From: Stentor coeruleus
Taxonomy: Eukaryota > Ciliophora > Heterotrichea > Heterotrichida > Stentoridae
DNA: 64,000 nucleotides
Reading direction: 5' to 3'
NCBI GenBank assembly: GCA_001970955.1
Contig: MPUH01000184.1
Coordinates: forward strand, 1 to 64,000
This document shows, piece by piece, positions 21,540 to 31,114 of this stretch. The position numbers and the translations under genes were made by a program. Position 1 is the stretch's first letter. Each line of letters starts with the position of its first letter. The notes below the pieces were generated by a model that had not been told where the DNA came from, made no database searches, and saw nothing but the letters and a program-made list of their open reading frames with translations.

Positions 21540-21980
21540 AATACTATGACCTTTGCAAATATACTTGTAACTTGAAAAAAAAATTTATAGTGCCGGTGAT
21601 TATATCTCCAAATCTTGTAATTTTTAAGCAAGTGTTATTGATGAATACCAATTATCAGTGTATGCATGATATTCGCTGAAGTGATTTGAAATATAATCAA
21701 GTTTTCCAAGTTCATTATTTTCATTGATTTCTAAAGATTTATTTATTCCTTCGAACCTGTTTATAGTTGTAGATTTTTTAATCAGGGACGAATTCTAAAG
21801 TCCATGAGTATTCCAATGGTTTTAAATTGATAGTTTTTTATCGATTCACATTATGATTATCTCCATTTCTCCTTTATAGATACCAACCTTGAATAGTCGG
21901 AGGCCTATAAGTTTTTATCGAAGATTCCGTTAATATTATGAAAGAAAAAATTATTGGTTGTATTTATACTACTTGTTAAA
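21540..21980 (-). mobile_element. piggyBac-family transposase relic B (internally deleted)
   Basis: Minus-strand decayed copy of the element at 29342-30660. Shared blocks include the 5' end (gtagtataaatac), CATTGGAATACNCATGGAC and GAATAAATAAATCTTTAG. Minus-strand translation gives YTDNWYSSITLA, the piggyBac DDE_Tnp_1_7 block holding a catalytic Asp (family form YTDNFYTS). Relative to copy A about 240 bases are absent just before this block (A has them between about 29710 and 29960), and everything after the block beyond about 21540 is lost or unrecognisable. Several stops break all frames, so it is inactive. It is one of two copies 8 kb apart in opposite orientation. Confidence 0.75.
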
Positions 21981-22224
21981 TATATGCCTTAAGAAAAGTT
22001 TTCATTTTTTTTTTTTAGGTAAAATAATTCTGCCCTAAAAATTAGGTTGCATGCACCTCACACAACTTTTTTGTTATAAATAAAATAGCTAATTCTATAT
22101 TTTCATATCTTAATTACGCTTTAAATAATTATAATTCATATGCTTAAATGAAATAAATCTATTAAATACTTAAAGTTTTTTATAAGGATGTTATTGATTG
22201 TAAATATTATGATTGGATCTAAAA

Positions 22225-23301
22225 TTAAAATTCTAATTGACGGTCCCTTTCTGAATTAAAATACTCTGAGTTAGTCTCATTGAGCTGAGAAAGGTCTCCT
22301 TCAAAAAACTCTTTCATAGTTTTAAACTTTTTAAGTATTCTATCTTCATCAGATTCTTCAACAATCACATTTCTTTTAGCCACTTTAACACTTTTTACTT
22401 CCTTTTTATAGATATCATCTAAAGGATATCCTTTTTTTTCCATAACATTTAACAATTTCATCATTTTTATAGCTTTTTCTTTATAATAAGTTAGTTCTTG
22501 AGTTAGTTTCTGCATTAAACTTTGTGAAAGTTTATTTTCTCTTATAAGTTTGTTCCAGTTTTCTTCAGTTTTTTCTATGCTGTTTGTGTTAAAATCTGAT
22601 ATTTTAGTTAATTGTTCATAAAGTAATGTATATTTAACTGATAATTGTTTATTTTTTGCAAGCATGGTCGTATTTTGAAAAGAAGCTTTTTGGAGCTGTT
22701 TAATAAGAAAGGATTTTGATTGTTCTGATTCTGCGATGATTTTTTGTTTGATTTCCAATTCTTTAGTTTTATTTGATAATTGTTGTTCGTATTCTTGTTT
22801 TATACTTCGCAAAATATTATTGAAATTTGAACATTTAGCTATTACTGCTTCGAAATCTTGCTGGCAGATATCAAAAGAAAGCTCAGCGTAATTTTTCGTT
22901 TCTTGATAATAAGGTTCATTTGCAAAGGTTTCACATACTTCTAAATTTTTTGTATTCTGACTCTCATAGTCTGTATGAATAACAGATATTGACTGATTTT
23001 TCTTTTTATCTGCATGGGTCTTCAGTTTCTTTTCCGATGCAGAAGACAAAGGTTGAATTATATGATTTTTTCTTGCTCTTGTTTTAAACGTAGAATTTTC
23101 AATTGCCCTCAGGGGCTTTAAGTAAACAGAGTTATTAAGAGTATTGGAAGACTCTTCGCCACTGTGAAAAAACTTTTTCGAAACTAATTTTTTGATTGAC
23201 TTTGAGTTGTTAGATAGGATTCCATGATCTCTTTTTGGAGATTTTGATTCTTTATGTTGTAGCTTTTCAGGAAGTAATCTTAGTCTTATTATTTTTGACA
23301 T
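22225..23301 (-). CDS. Coiled-coil protein of unknown function
   Basis: Protein of 358 aa. A basic Ser/Lys-rich N-terminus (about residues 1-110) is followed by a long coiled coil (about 145-300) and an acidic end (VEESDEDRILKKFKTMKEFFEGD). No domain recognised. ATG at 23301 follows gactttaacaatata. It is isolated between the piggyBac relic B spacer and a long spacer. A structural or cytoskeletal role is possible but unsupported beyond the coiled coil. Confidence 0.65.
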   Translation of the reverse strand: MSKIIRLRLLPEKLQHKESKSPKRDHGILSNNSKSIKKLVSKKFFHSGEESSNTLNNSVYLKPLRAIENSTFKTRARKNHIIQPLSSASEKKLKTHADKKKNQSISVIHTDYESQNTKNLEVCETFANEPYYQETKNYAELSFDICQQDFEAVIAKCSNFNNILRSIKQEYEQQLSNKTKELEIKQKIIAESEQSKSFLIKQLQKASFQNTTMLAKNKQLSVKYTLLYEQLTKISDFNTNSIEKTEENWNKLIRENKLSQSLMQKLTQELTYYKEKAIKMMKLLNVMEKKGYPLDDIYKKEVKSVKVAKRNVIVEESDEDRILKKFKTMKEFFEGDLSQLNETNSEYFNSERDRQLEF

Positions 23302-24524
23302 TATATTGTTAAAGTCAAAAAATATATGTATATTTGACTGAAGAAACTATGCAATTTGCATTAAAATTATGCATAAGGTGATTAAAGTTTTAAGGAAAAT
23401 ATTATAAAGTTTGGATTTAGATGAAAAATTGTGTTGGGAAAGAAAACTTTTTATAGGATTTTCGGTTTAGATTCAGGCTTTTGGTGTAAAGATAAGGATT
23501 TTGAGGATTTTTGTAAGGAGAAAAGCGAACGATGGTTAAGCTTAATAGAAAAATTTAAAATATGGTAAAGAAATGTATAATAATAGAAATAATGGTAATG
23601 TTTGGGAAATATGCTGTAAAACTAATAATTAAGAATTCTAAGGACATTTATCTTAAGCGAAAGACAATTAAGAATGCAGCTATTCACTAAAGGTTTAAAA
23701 GATACTTAGCGAATGAAATTTATTTCTTAATATCAAAATCTAAAAAATAATATAGTAATGAATATATATATTTATAGAAAAATATCAAAAAAATGATCTT
23801 AAGTAAAGTAAATCGTCTATTATAACACTGTAATCTTAAATGTAATAAATTCTTAATGCTAAGTACTTATATTTTAAGAAAAGGCTTAAAATCGATTTGT
23901 AATGCATTTTTAAAGACTTGCAAATTAAAAATATTACTTATAATTTTACAATCTTTAGAAAAGTAGTAAGAATATATTTTTTACTTTATAAATGTCACCC
24001 AGTTTGCTATGAACACCATAAGAACTTCAAAACATGCCTAAAGCAAGCTGGATTCTTCAAGAAAAACAAGGTGAGCATAAGACTTGCCTCCATCATCTTG
24101 ACGCTAAAGAAAAGAAACAGTAAAGACCTCCTCAGCCAAGTAAAGAGTCACATAACCAGCGACAACGAGTAGTTTAACATACTGAATCTGCCTAAAGAAA
24201 AAGATCGTAGGACAAATAAACCTCGATCGGACAAGGTTTAAACTATTCCACCTTAACTATCACCTACTTTAAACTTTAAACTTTATAAATGCCAGTAAAA
24301 TTATTCTATAAATCCATTTATTATGCATTATTCTGGCTTATTAGCAACCATTTCAGTTTAATATATTATTATAAAATAAATATACATTTATGATTTACTC
24401 TTCTTGGCCAGTTTTGTATTTCATCATGTTGATATCATTAGTCTTTATACTTTCAGTTTTACTTTAACTCAAACATTTATATTTCTATTTCAATTTATTA
24501 AGCCAATAAATTTTGCGTAATAAA
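23302..24524. other. Spacer with a less AT-rich islet
   Basis: Bases about 23990-24240 have visibly more G and C than the surroundings and hold an 84-codon open frame from a TTG (23918-24172) with no internal Met and no recognised domain. It may be an old insertion, an exon fragment or an RNA gene; I cannot decide. The remainder is ordinary AT-rich spacer. Confidence 0.35.
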
Positions 24525-25964
24525 ATGAATGAGCGACAACCAAATGCTACTTTCTCAGATTTTAAAAAAGCTTTAAAAGAATATAAAGCTGTTATCTCTC
24601 AAGCTAAGTCTATGCAGAGTTTGAAAAACTATCACTCAAAATATCGAAAACATGTTAAAGAACAGGTTCGTAAAACCCAAGAGAAGAATTGCAATAAAAT
24701 TAATAGTTTATTAGTTTCTAAAGCTAAACCAGTCCAAACCTTCAAGCTTTTTCCCTTCTTGTTCACTTTAAAAAGTGGGAAATGGCCCATTCGTATTCCG
24801 ACAACACTTTATGTTGATGGTTTAGTAAAGTTTCTAGCTAAAGGAAGGAAGAAATTCAAAACATTTGCTGGTTCTGAAATTTATGAAATTTTTTTGAATG
24901 ATATTCCGAATTTTAATGACTGCCCTGTTTGCATATTCAAACCATGCCAAGGAAAAATGCAGTTTTTTTATAACAAAAATGAAGTGACGAACTTTATATA
25001 TCAGCCAAATGGGCCTTTTGGGATATATCAATATTTTGTAAGGCCTTCTAAGGGAAAACCATCTATTCTTATTGCTCACGGCAAAAATGGTTCTACTATC
25101 AAAAGTTATATGATTCAAAACAAGGATTATAAAGGAATATCAGAACACCATTTACCTGATGTTGGGATAGTTAGTCGCAACTCATATAATTCAGGATCCA
25201 ATCTTATAAGCCCAACTAAATGTAGCTTCCTAAGCGTATCGCCGGAAGAAACTGGAATTCAAGCTAACACTTCCTGTGGAATTTTAGGAAGAAATCAATC
25301 TCAAGTGCTTTTTAAGCAAAACAGATCTAATATAAGCCCTCAAATCTTATCTAGGATAAAGTCATTAGATGCTAAAAGTTGTAAAATTAAACCTAAAGGT
25401 AGCAAAAATGATTTTGATGAATCAAATTATATAGTAAATCCTCATAAACCAAATTCAATTAGTGTTTACTCAATTAAAGTCCCAATTCCTGATATTGACA
25501 GAATTACTAAATCACTTTTTTTAACTTTATCTAAAGAATATAAGAAAAAATATGATAAGGACCTTGATGAGTTTAAAGCTTCTTTTATAAAAGATTCGAA
25601 TTTAGGCTGGCTTTTACTTAAAATCAAAGGGATTAAGTGTTTGCAAGATGCACAGGATTTAACTCCGAATGACTCTGATTCAGAATGCAGTAGTTCTGTT
25701 TCTGTAGAAGCTAAACCGAGGTTTTCTATTAAGGCTGCAGCATTTCCAATAATGTTCATGCAGAAGAAAAGGAACAAAAAAGTAAGTGTGAATCATATCA
25801 GAGTTAGAAGTATTTCTAAGATTAAAGCAAAGAACTCATTTCAGTTGCTTCAACCTAAAACTTCATTAGAAAGTTTAAAAAATAGCACTATAGATTTATC
25901 AGGATTAGTAGAAAGATATGAAAACTTGAAAATCAAGTCAAAAGCAATTTATAAATCAGAATAA
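24525..25964 (+). CDS. Protein of unknown function
   Basis: Protein of 479 aa that I do not recognise. The start is the ATG at 24525 preceded by cgtaataaa; an upstream in-frame TTG is not used. Residues about 1-65 form a basic helix with coiled-coil character. Residues about 85-200 look globular, with aromatic and Cys-containing strands (FNDCPVCIFKPCQGK, FGIYQYFVRPSKGKPS). The middle is Ser/Asn-rich. A second helical part lies near 320-370, before a Ser-rich, Lys-rich tail. No signal peptide or membrane segment. GTAAGGCCTTCTAAG at 25038-25052 has intron ends but T at position 10, so I keep it as coding. Confidence 0.7.
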   Translation: MNERQPNATFSDFKKALKEYKAVISQAKSMQSLKNYHSKYRKHVKEQVRKTQEKNCNKINSLLVSKAKPVQTFKLFPFLFTLKSGKWPIRIPTTLYVDGLVKFLAKGRKKFKTFAGSEIYEIFLNDIPNFNDCPVCIFKPCQGKMQFFYNKNEVTNFIYQPNGPFGIYQYFVRPSKGKPSILIAHGKNGSTIKSYMIQNKDYKGISEHHLPDVGIVSRNSYNSGSNLISPTKCSFLSVSPEETGIQANTSCGILGRNQSQVLFKQNRSNISPQILSRIKSLDAKSCKIKPKGSKNDFDESNYIVNPHKPNSISVYSIKVPIPDIDRITKSLFLTLSKEYKKKYDKDLDEFKASFIKDSNLGWLLLKIKGIKCLQDAQDLTPNDSDSECSSSVSVEAKPRFSIKAAAFPIMFMQKKRNKKVSVNHIRVRSISKIKAKNSFQLLQPKTSLESLKNSTIDLSGLVERYENLKIKSKAIYKSE

Positions 25965-26308
25965 TTAACATTAGTTTATTAATATAATTAGCTAATATCA
26001 TTTTTTACAATAAAACTTAGTTAATTATTCTTAGCTTACTTGCTTAAACTCTATTTTTACATGATTTGTTATGGTGATACATAAAATGCCACTTTCATAT
26101 AAATTACTATATATTTTGCATGATATCATATTCTATTTAATTCATATAACTTTATATTTTTACTTTCTATATATACAAAAACCACTAAACCAATACCTTC
26201 TCNTATAACTTTATATTTTTACTTTCTATATATACAAAAACCACTAAACCAATACCTTCTCTCAAAAAAAAACACTCAGAAATCAGGCATAATCTACTAA
26301 AACTATAT
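25965..26308. other. Short convergent spacer containing an assembly gap
   Basis: Lies between two convergent 3' ends. Apart from the gap and its flanking duplicate (described separately) it is plain AT-rich sequence. Confidence 0.6.
26145..26261. repeat. 58-bp perfect direct repeat around an N (assembly gap)
   Basis: Bases 26145-26202 and 26204-26261 are identical and separated by a single N at 26203. An exact repeat abutting a one-base gap is what overlapping contig ends look like when joined without merging, so the real locus probably has one copy. It lies outside coding sequence. Confidence 0.9.
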
Positions 26309-28375
26309 CTAACTAACTACTTGTTCTCTAATTTTCTCTTTTGTCACATTAATCACTTCTTCAACATTATTCTGTTCCATACTCCACCTATTTCTCTCTT
26401 CTTCATCACTTCTTCCATACAAAACCTTCCTTTCCTCAGCAGTTTTAACCCAAACTTCTCTATTCTTCTGCAACAAAGCTAAAAACTCGCTTTTCTTCTC
26501 ATTTTCTTTTCTAAGCTTTTCTTGTTTAGATTTCCTTTTTATTTCTCTATCCTGTTCAGCATATTTCTTAGTAAGATGTTCATATTCATTTATAAGCTTA
26601 GTATGTGCTTCTTTAGGTAAAATAAACTTAGGCCTAGGTCTCCAGAGTATTTGATAAAACTTCTCCATTGGGAATTGACATACAGTTTCCCCTTGACCAT
26701 TATAAATAATATACCCTGTACCCATAAGTGACTGATTCGATTTAAGTTCAACAGCTCTAGCAACAATAAGATACCTTCCACTTGGATCCCATTCTAAATA
26801 GTTCAAATTTGAATACGTCCTTTCTTCTACATCACTTATCCCTTTCTCCCCAATTGAGTAAAAAACAATCTTATGTTTTTCTTTTGTATATAAAACCACT
26901 TGGTTTCCTTGTGGAGCCCATAATATTTCTGTAATCTGTGTATCTTTTTCCCCTATAAGTATTATATTTTTCTTTGAATCAATCTCATAAACAGCAAATT
27001 TCTTATGACTTTCTTTACCATAAGCCGCTACTACTGCAAATCTATTTGTCCCATTTTGCCATGCACAACTTACAACTAAAGCATTAAGTGATAAAGATGT
27101 AGTAGGTGTGTTTTTGATTTTAAGGCAAGTTACTTCGAATATTGTTTTTTGAGTAAGATGAGTATCTTGATTTTTAGAACGAATTAAAGATAAAAGGTAT
27201 TCTCCTTCACTTTGCCAGAAAAAGGTACAAGCTAAAGCATCGAAAAGGTTTCTTGACGCTATAAGTTCTTTGTTTGGAATGCTGATGATTTTGATTATAG
27301 CAGGCCTGTTACTGTTTTCTCTAATATAACAAGCTATGATATTAGCCCCAGGACTCCATGAGAAGTCAGTGAGTCCATCGATTTTCAAAGGTCTTTTAAG
27401 TCCGTTTTCATCTTCAAGCATGGACATAGAAGAGGTTTGGTATATAAAAATGCTCTCTTCAGCCATTTTCGCAAGGAAATCTCCATTATAACTCCATTTA
27501 TAAGTTCCCCATTTCTCTTCTTCAGCAGGAAAAACTCTCATTTCTTCTTTAGTATTAAAGTTCCAAACTATAAACTTCCCTTTAGGACTAAAAGTTAACA
27601 CATATCTTTCACAAGGCGAAAACCCAACTTGCCCAACACCATAATGCTCTAATTTCCCCATCTCTTCAAACTCAGGACCAGCCCAAATTACAACTCCTCT
27701 ACTATGCATTGTTGCTAAATAAGTCCCATCAGAACTCCAAGCTACATATTTATCAGTCCATACTTTCCCTGAAGGACCATTTGAAACTAATTCTGGGGTT
27801 CTTGATAGAGAATCATTCCAAAAAACTTGAGTCTTTTCTCCAGTTCTTATAATAAACTGATCACGACCAAGAGAATCTGTAAGCCAGCTTTTAAGTTGTT
27901 GTTGAGAATAAATCCTTGGCTCTTGATAAGTATCTGAAAGCTCCATAATCCTATCAAATTCATCAAAAGATACAACGGTTAAAGAATGCTTTTTATCAAG
28001 ATTGACACCGTTTAGATTAGTCACTGCTGATTTCGCTGTTTCTTCGTCTTTGAAAGTTATAATTGCAAAACGTAGGCTCATGTTTTTAGACATAGGCATG
28101 TGGATGTCTGATGGTTCTATTGGACAATTGGATTTTATTGAGAGTCTTGATAAGAATTTGATTAGGTTCTGAGCTTTTTCTTCGTTTACTTCAGGCAAAC
28201 CTCCAACAATCACTCGATTTGTCCATTGCATCTCAAATATTGGCCGAGGCTCAACCAGTGGCTCACTGCTTTCTTTGAAGAGTTGCAATTCTTTGTCGAT
28301 GTATTGGCTGAGTTCAGGGTCTGTTGATATTACGTCGGTGAAATCGAGGTCATTTAATGGCTGTTTGTCTTCCAT
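26309..28375 (-). CDS. Translation initiation factor eIF3 subunit b
   Basis: Protein of 688 aa matching eIF3b (PRT1), the scaffold subunit of the eIF3 complex on the 40S ribosome. Order of parts: acidic N-terminus, noncanonical RRM (about residues 52-135, RVIVGGLPEVNEEKAQNLIKFL), then a beta-propeller (about 185-590). Propeller landmarks include KVWTDKYVAWSSDGTYLAT, EHYGVGQVGFSPCERYVLTFSP and LEWDPSGRYLIVAR. After it comes a charged helix (about 600-688), which in the family binds eIF3i and eIF3g. Length fits lower-eukaryote eIF3b. It is divergent from the 28426 gene with 50 bp between start codons; its own ATG follows gatataaat. Confidence 0.95.
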   Translation of the reverse strand: MEDKQPLNDLDFTDVISTDPELSQYIDKELQLFKESSEPLVEPRPIFEMQWTNRVIVGGLPEVNEEKAQNLIKFLSRLSIKSNCPIEPSDIHMPMSKNMSLRFAIITFKDEETAKSAVTNLNGVNLDKKHSLTVVSFDEFDRIMELSDTYQEPRIYSQQQLKSWLTDSLGRDQFIIRTGEKTQVFWNDSLSRTPELVSNGPSGKVWTDKYVAWSSDGTYLATMHSRGVVIWAGPEFEEMGKLEHYGVGQVGFSPCERYVLTFSPKGKFIVWNFNTKEEMRVFPAEEEKWGTYKWSYNGDFLAKMAEESIFIYQTSSMSMLEDENGLKRPLKIDGLTDFSWSPGANIIACYIRENSNRPAIIKIISIPNKELIASRNLFDALACTFFWQSEGEYLLSLIRSKNQDTHLTQKTIFEVTCLKIKNTPTTSLSLNALVVSCAWQNGTNRFAVVAAYGKESHKKFAVYEIDSKKNIILIGEKDTQITEILWAPQGNQVVLYTKEKHKIVFYSIGEKGISDVEERTYSNLNYLEWDPSGRYLIVARAVELKSNQSLMGTGYIIYNGQGETVCQFPMEKFYQILWRPRPKFILPKEAHTKLINEYEHLTKKYAEQDREIKRKSKQEKLRKENEKKSEFLALLQKNREVWVKTAEERKVLYGRSDEEERNRWSMEQNNVEEVINVTKEKIREQVVS

Positions 28376-28425
28376 ATTTATATCAATTGTCCTATCTTGG
28401 GATGATTTGTTATAAAGGTCCTATT
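28376..28425. promoter_or_regulatory. 50-bp divergent promoter between eIF3b and the 28426 gene
   Basis: Two start codons face away from each other across 50 bp. The eIF3b side reads gatataaat before ATG; the other side holds gttataaaggtcc before ATG. All transcription signals and both 5' UTRs must fit here or overlap coding sequence. Confidence 0.6.
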
Positions 28426-28983
28426 ATGGAAAACCTTCATTACGTTTCTATAACTTTTCCTGACACTGAAGACAGTATCAGGCCTGGCCAAAATGACAAA
28501 TCTTTGGTCAATTCTATGAAAAATGTGTTTCCCAAAAGGAATTTTGCCTTATCAGCTAATGATTCTGTGACAAGCTCACTTCAATTTCCCTTACCGAAAA
28601 TCCCTAAGAAACACTTATCGAAAACCAACTCGCCAACTTTTAAAAAGCCTTTGCCTATTATAGAAGACTTACATAGTTATAATAGGTCACATGTTTTTAG
28701 CGAAGAAGATAAGTATTTTGAAAAAAGAGATACTCTTAAAACAGGTAATATTCATGATTATAGTAAAAATACTAGTAGCCACAACTCAAAGTATTATATG
28801 AAATTTTATAATCGGATTGAAAAACAGCAGATGAAAAGGTTTGGGAAACAAACGCAAAGAAGACAGGCTGGGAAAGATTACCCTTTGAGGTATGGGGCTA
28901 ATGCTCCAAGCAGTGTTATTGATGTTGCGCTTTTGGCACAGAGTACTTTTAATCAAAGTATGGGAAAAAAGGTTGACAGATGA
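28426..28983 (+). CDS. Small basic protein of unknown function
   Basis: Protein of 185 aa with no recognised domain. It is Ser/Lys/Asn-rich and mostly disordered, with a conserved-looking C-terminal part (KQQMKRFGKQTQRRQAG, then YGANAPSSVIDVALLAQSTFN). I chose ATG 28426 because an earlier in-frame Met (inside the eIF3b coding region) would overlap the divergent gene. It ends at a TGA, one of the cases showing TGA acts as a stop here. Shared promoter with eIF3b hints at constitutive expression, which is inference. Confidence 0.65.
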   Translation: MENLHYVSITFPDTEDSIRPGQNDKSLVNSMKNVFPKRNFALSANDSVTSSLQFPLPKIPKKHLSKTNSPTFKKPLPIIEDLHSYNRSHVFSEEDKYFEKRDTLKTGNIHDYSKNTSSHNSKYYMKFYNRIEKQQMKRFGKQTQRRQAGKDYPLRYGANAPSSVIDVALLAQSTFNQSMGKKVDR

Positions 28984-29341
28984 GTTTTTATGAAATGTGG
29001 AAATTATTTAAAAGTTATCTATAAGTGGATAGTTAATAAATATATTGTAAGATATTTTAGAGTAAAGATTATGGGTAATAATATTTAGAGATACTTTTTT
29101 TGTCGAAAGAAGGTTTAGTAGTTTGATTTGATTTGATGAAATTGATTTTTTTAGGTAAAGTTTTGAAAAATTGGCTTTTTGTGGAAGTCTTTGTTGTAGG
29201 TATTAATTTAAGAAAGTGTAATAGTTAGGCTGATTTGGATCAAATGATAAAATCTTATGTTGTGATTTTAAATTATTTGTGGATTTTAGAATTTGTGTTT
29301 GCAGAAATTCTCTTGGCTGTTTATTAATATTCATTATGACA
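28984..29341. other. Spacer left of piggyBac relic A
   Basis: G-rich top strand, as expected to the right of a gene; nothing else recognised. Confidence 0.5.
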
Positions 29342-30660
29342 TTAACGTAACGGGTAGTATATATACTACCAATATTTTTTTTTACATAATATTATGGAAT
29401 CTTGGTTAAAAACTCATAGGCCTCTGAATATTCAAGGTTGGGTATCTGTAGATGGAAAAAATGGAGATGATAATCAAAATTGCCTTGTTTACTTGTAGAA
29501 TTTGATTTAATCCAGCTCTTTGAGTTTATTATAATGAGAATCGGCCAAAAATTATCAATCCGAAACCATTGGAATACCCATGGACTTTAGTACTATTTTC
29601 TTGACTATAAACAGATTCGAAAGAATAAATAAATCTTTAGAAATCCGTAAAAAGGTGAAAATAATAGACTTGGAAGGCTTGATTACATTTATAATTATCT
29701 TCAGTGTATATCATAAACAACTTATCAATCTAGTAAAAAGCTTTTATTAGATAAAACACTGATAGTTTTAAAAAAAAAATGCATCAGCTCAGGCAGTATA
29801 TACTAATGAAGCCTATGAAATGGGGATTCAATATTTTTACAGTATTTGGATTAGAAACTGATATTATTTGAGCCACAAAATTTATAATAAATAAAATCAA
29901 TAAGAATTCAAGCCCTAAAATTTGAGTCTCATATTCAAGCAGATTTTTCTCATAATAATCATCATATATACACTAATAATTAGTATGCATCAATAGCACT
30001 TGCTCAAAAATCACAAGATTTAGAGATAAATTTCATAGGCACCATAAAAAAATTGATGGAATTACAAAAAAGTCTTTATGTAAAAACAAGCAAATATAAT
30101 AAGTGTTTATTTTTGTAAATAAAAGAATTTACTTAGATATTCTGTTAAAACAATAAAAATGTAAGCTTAATTTCTAATATGGCAGGCTTACTAAAAGTAC
30201 TAAGTTTAGATTTGAAAAGGTGAGAAGGAAACAGTTTGAAATTCTTATCAATGTACTTGATTTCAGGAAAATATAGGTTGTGCTGATCTATTGGGTCAAA
30301 GATATTAACATTGCTTATATCCTAAAACTTTCAAAAAGTGGTGGAAAGATTATTTTATATTCATTCTTGAATAAGCAACAATAGTTATATTTTATAAATT
30401 ATATTCATCAATGCATAAACTAGACTATAAAGATAAAGTATAGAGTTAATCAAAAGTCTCATAAGATTAGAAGAAAAAAGAAGGAAGAAGCAGGAAGCAG
30501 GAAGAAGCTAAAGAGACTATAGAGTATTATTTTTGTTAAATAAACAAAGAGCAAATTGTAGTAAAGAAAAAGAAAAAGAAATCAAGCTGCAAGTTTGTTT
30601 ATAAAGTCTGCAGTCTTTATTTGCATGTGGATTACTTTCCTGAAGCCCATAACTTAGCTA
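29342..30660 (+). mobile_element. piggyBac-family transposase relic A (near full length)
   Basis: Decayed DNA transposon, broken by many stops and frame changes. Plus-strand pieces appear in family order. The N-terminal part opens at ATG 29393 (MESWLKTHRPLNIQGW). KKVKIIDLEGLITF is the helix before the DDE core. LRQYILMKPMKWGFNIF (about 29787-29837) is the highly typical piggyBac FxQYxPxKPxKWG block. IYTNN.YASIALAQKSQD follows, where the family Asp is now Asn. CADLLGQRY and PKTFKKWWKDYF form the C-terminal block. YKVCSLYLHVDYFPEAH resembles the Cys-rich finger. The left edge has TTAA at 29342-29345, matching the family's TTAA target, then the perfect 18-bp palindrome at 29353-29370. No right terminal repeat was found. 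Confidence 0.85.
29353..29370. repeat. 18-bp perfect palindrome at the left edge of piggyBac relic A
   Basis: Reads ggtagtatatatactacc, identical to its reverse complement. Relic B keeps a decayed form (gtagtataaatacaacc) at the same place, so it belongs to the element and may be part of its terminal or subterminal transposase-binding site. Confidence 0.6.
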
Positions 30661-31114
30661 ATAGTCCAGTAGTTTAAGATTCATTAAGTCAAAGAGTTAA
30701 AAGGCATATTTTTCTAGTCAAATTATATTTATTAGCTCTAAAATTCTATAATGGGTGCATGCAAACTATCCTAGTTTATCCCCTAATCTTATTATATTTT
30801 CCATCCAAAACCATAAGCTTAGCATTTATCTATTATCCTTATCTCACATTATTCTCCTAAACTAAATTCAAAAACCTTATGCAAAATTTCCTTAAAAGCC
30901 TACCTAATTTTCCAAATTTTAAATCTAAGTACAAGTAAATCAATCCCATCATTTTAAAACAACAAGAATCCCTACTCCGGAATCCAAATCCAATTTCAAA
31001 AACCCAAAGCCAAATTCACATTCAAATATCCTATTGAGTAAATATATTTCCCATTATAGGCAAAGCTAATATAGCTTAATTAGGTAAATAAAATGCTGGC
31101 CATTGTTTAAATAA
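30661..31114. other. Spacer right of piggyBac relic A
   Basis: C-rich top strand from about 30770, as expected left of a gene. No ORF or RNA gene seen. Confidence 0.5.

Noticed and set aside
21479-21679. 66-codon plus-strand frame
   Set aside because: Largely antisense to the piggyBac relic; no domain.
25038-25052. GTAAGGCCTTCTAAG in the 24525 gene as a 15-nt intron
   Set aside because: Position 10 is T, and the end is AAG; no protein evidence for removal.
26145-26261. Genuine tandem repeat
   Set aside because: Perfect identity and an N exactly between copies point to an assembly join.
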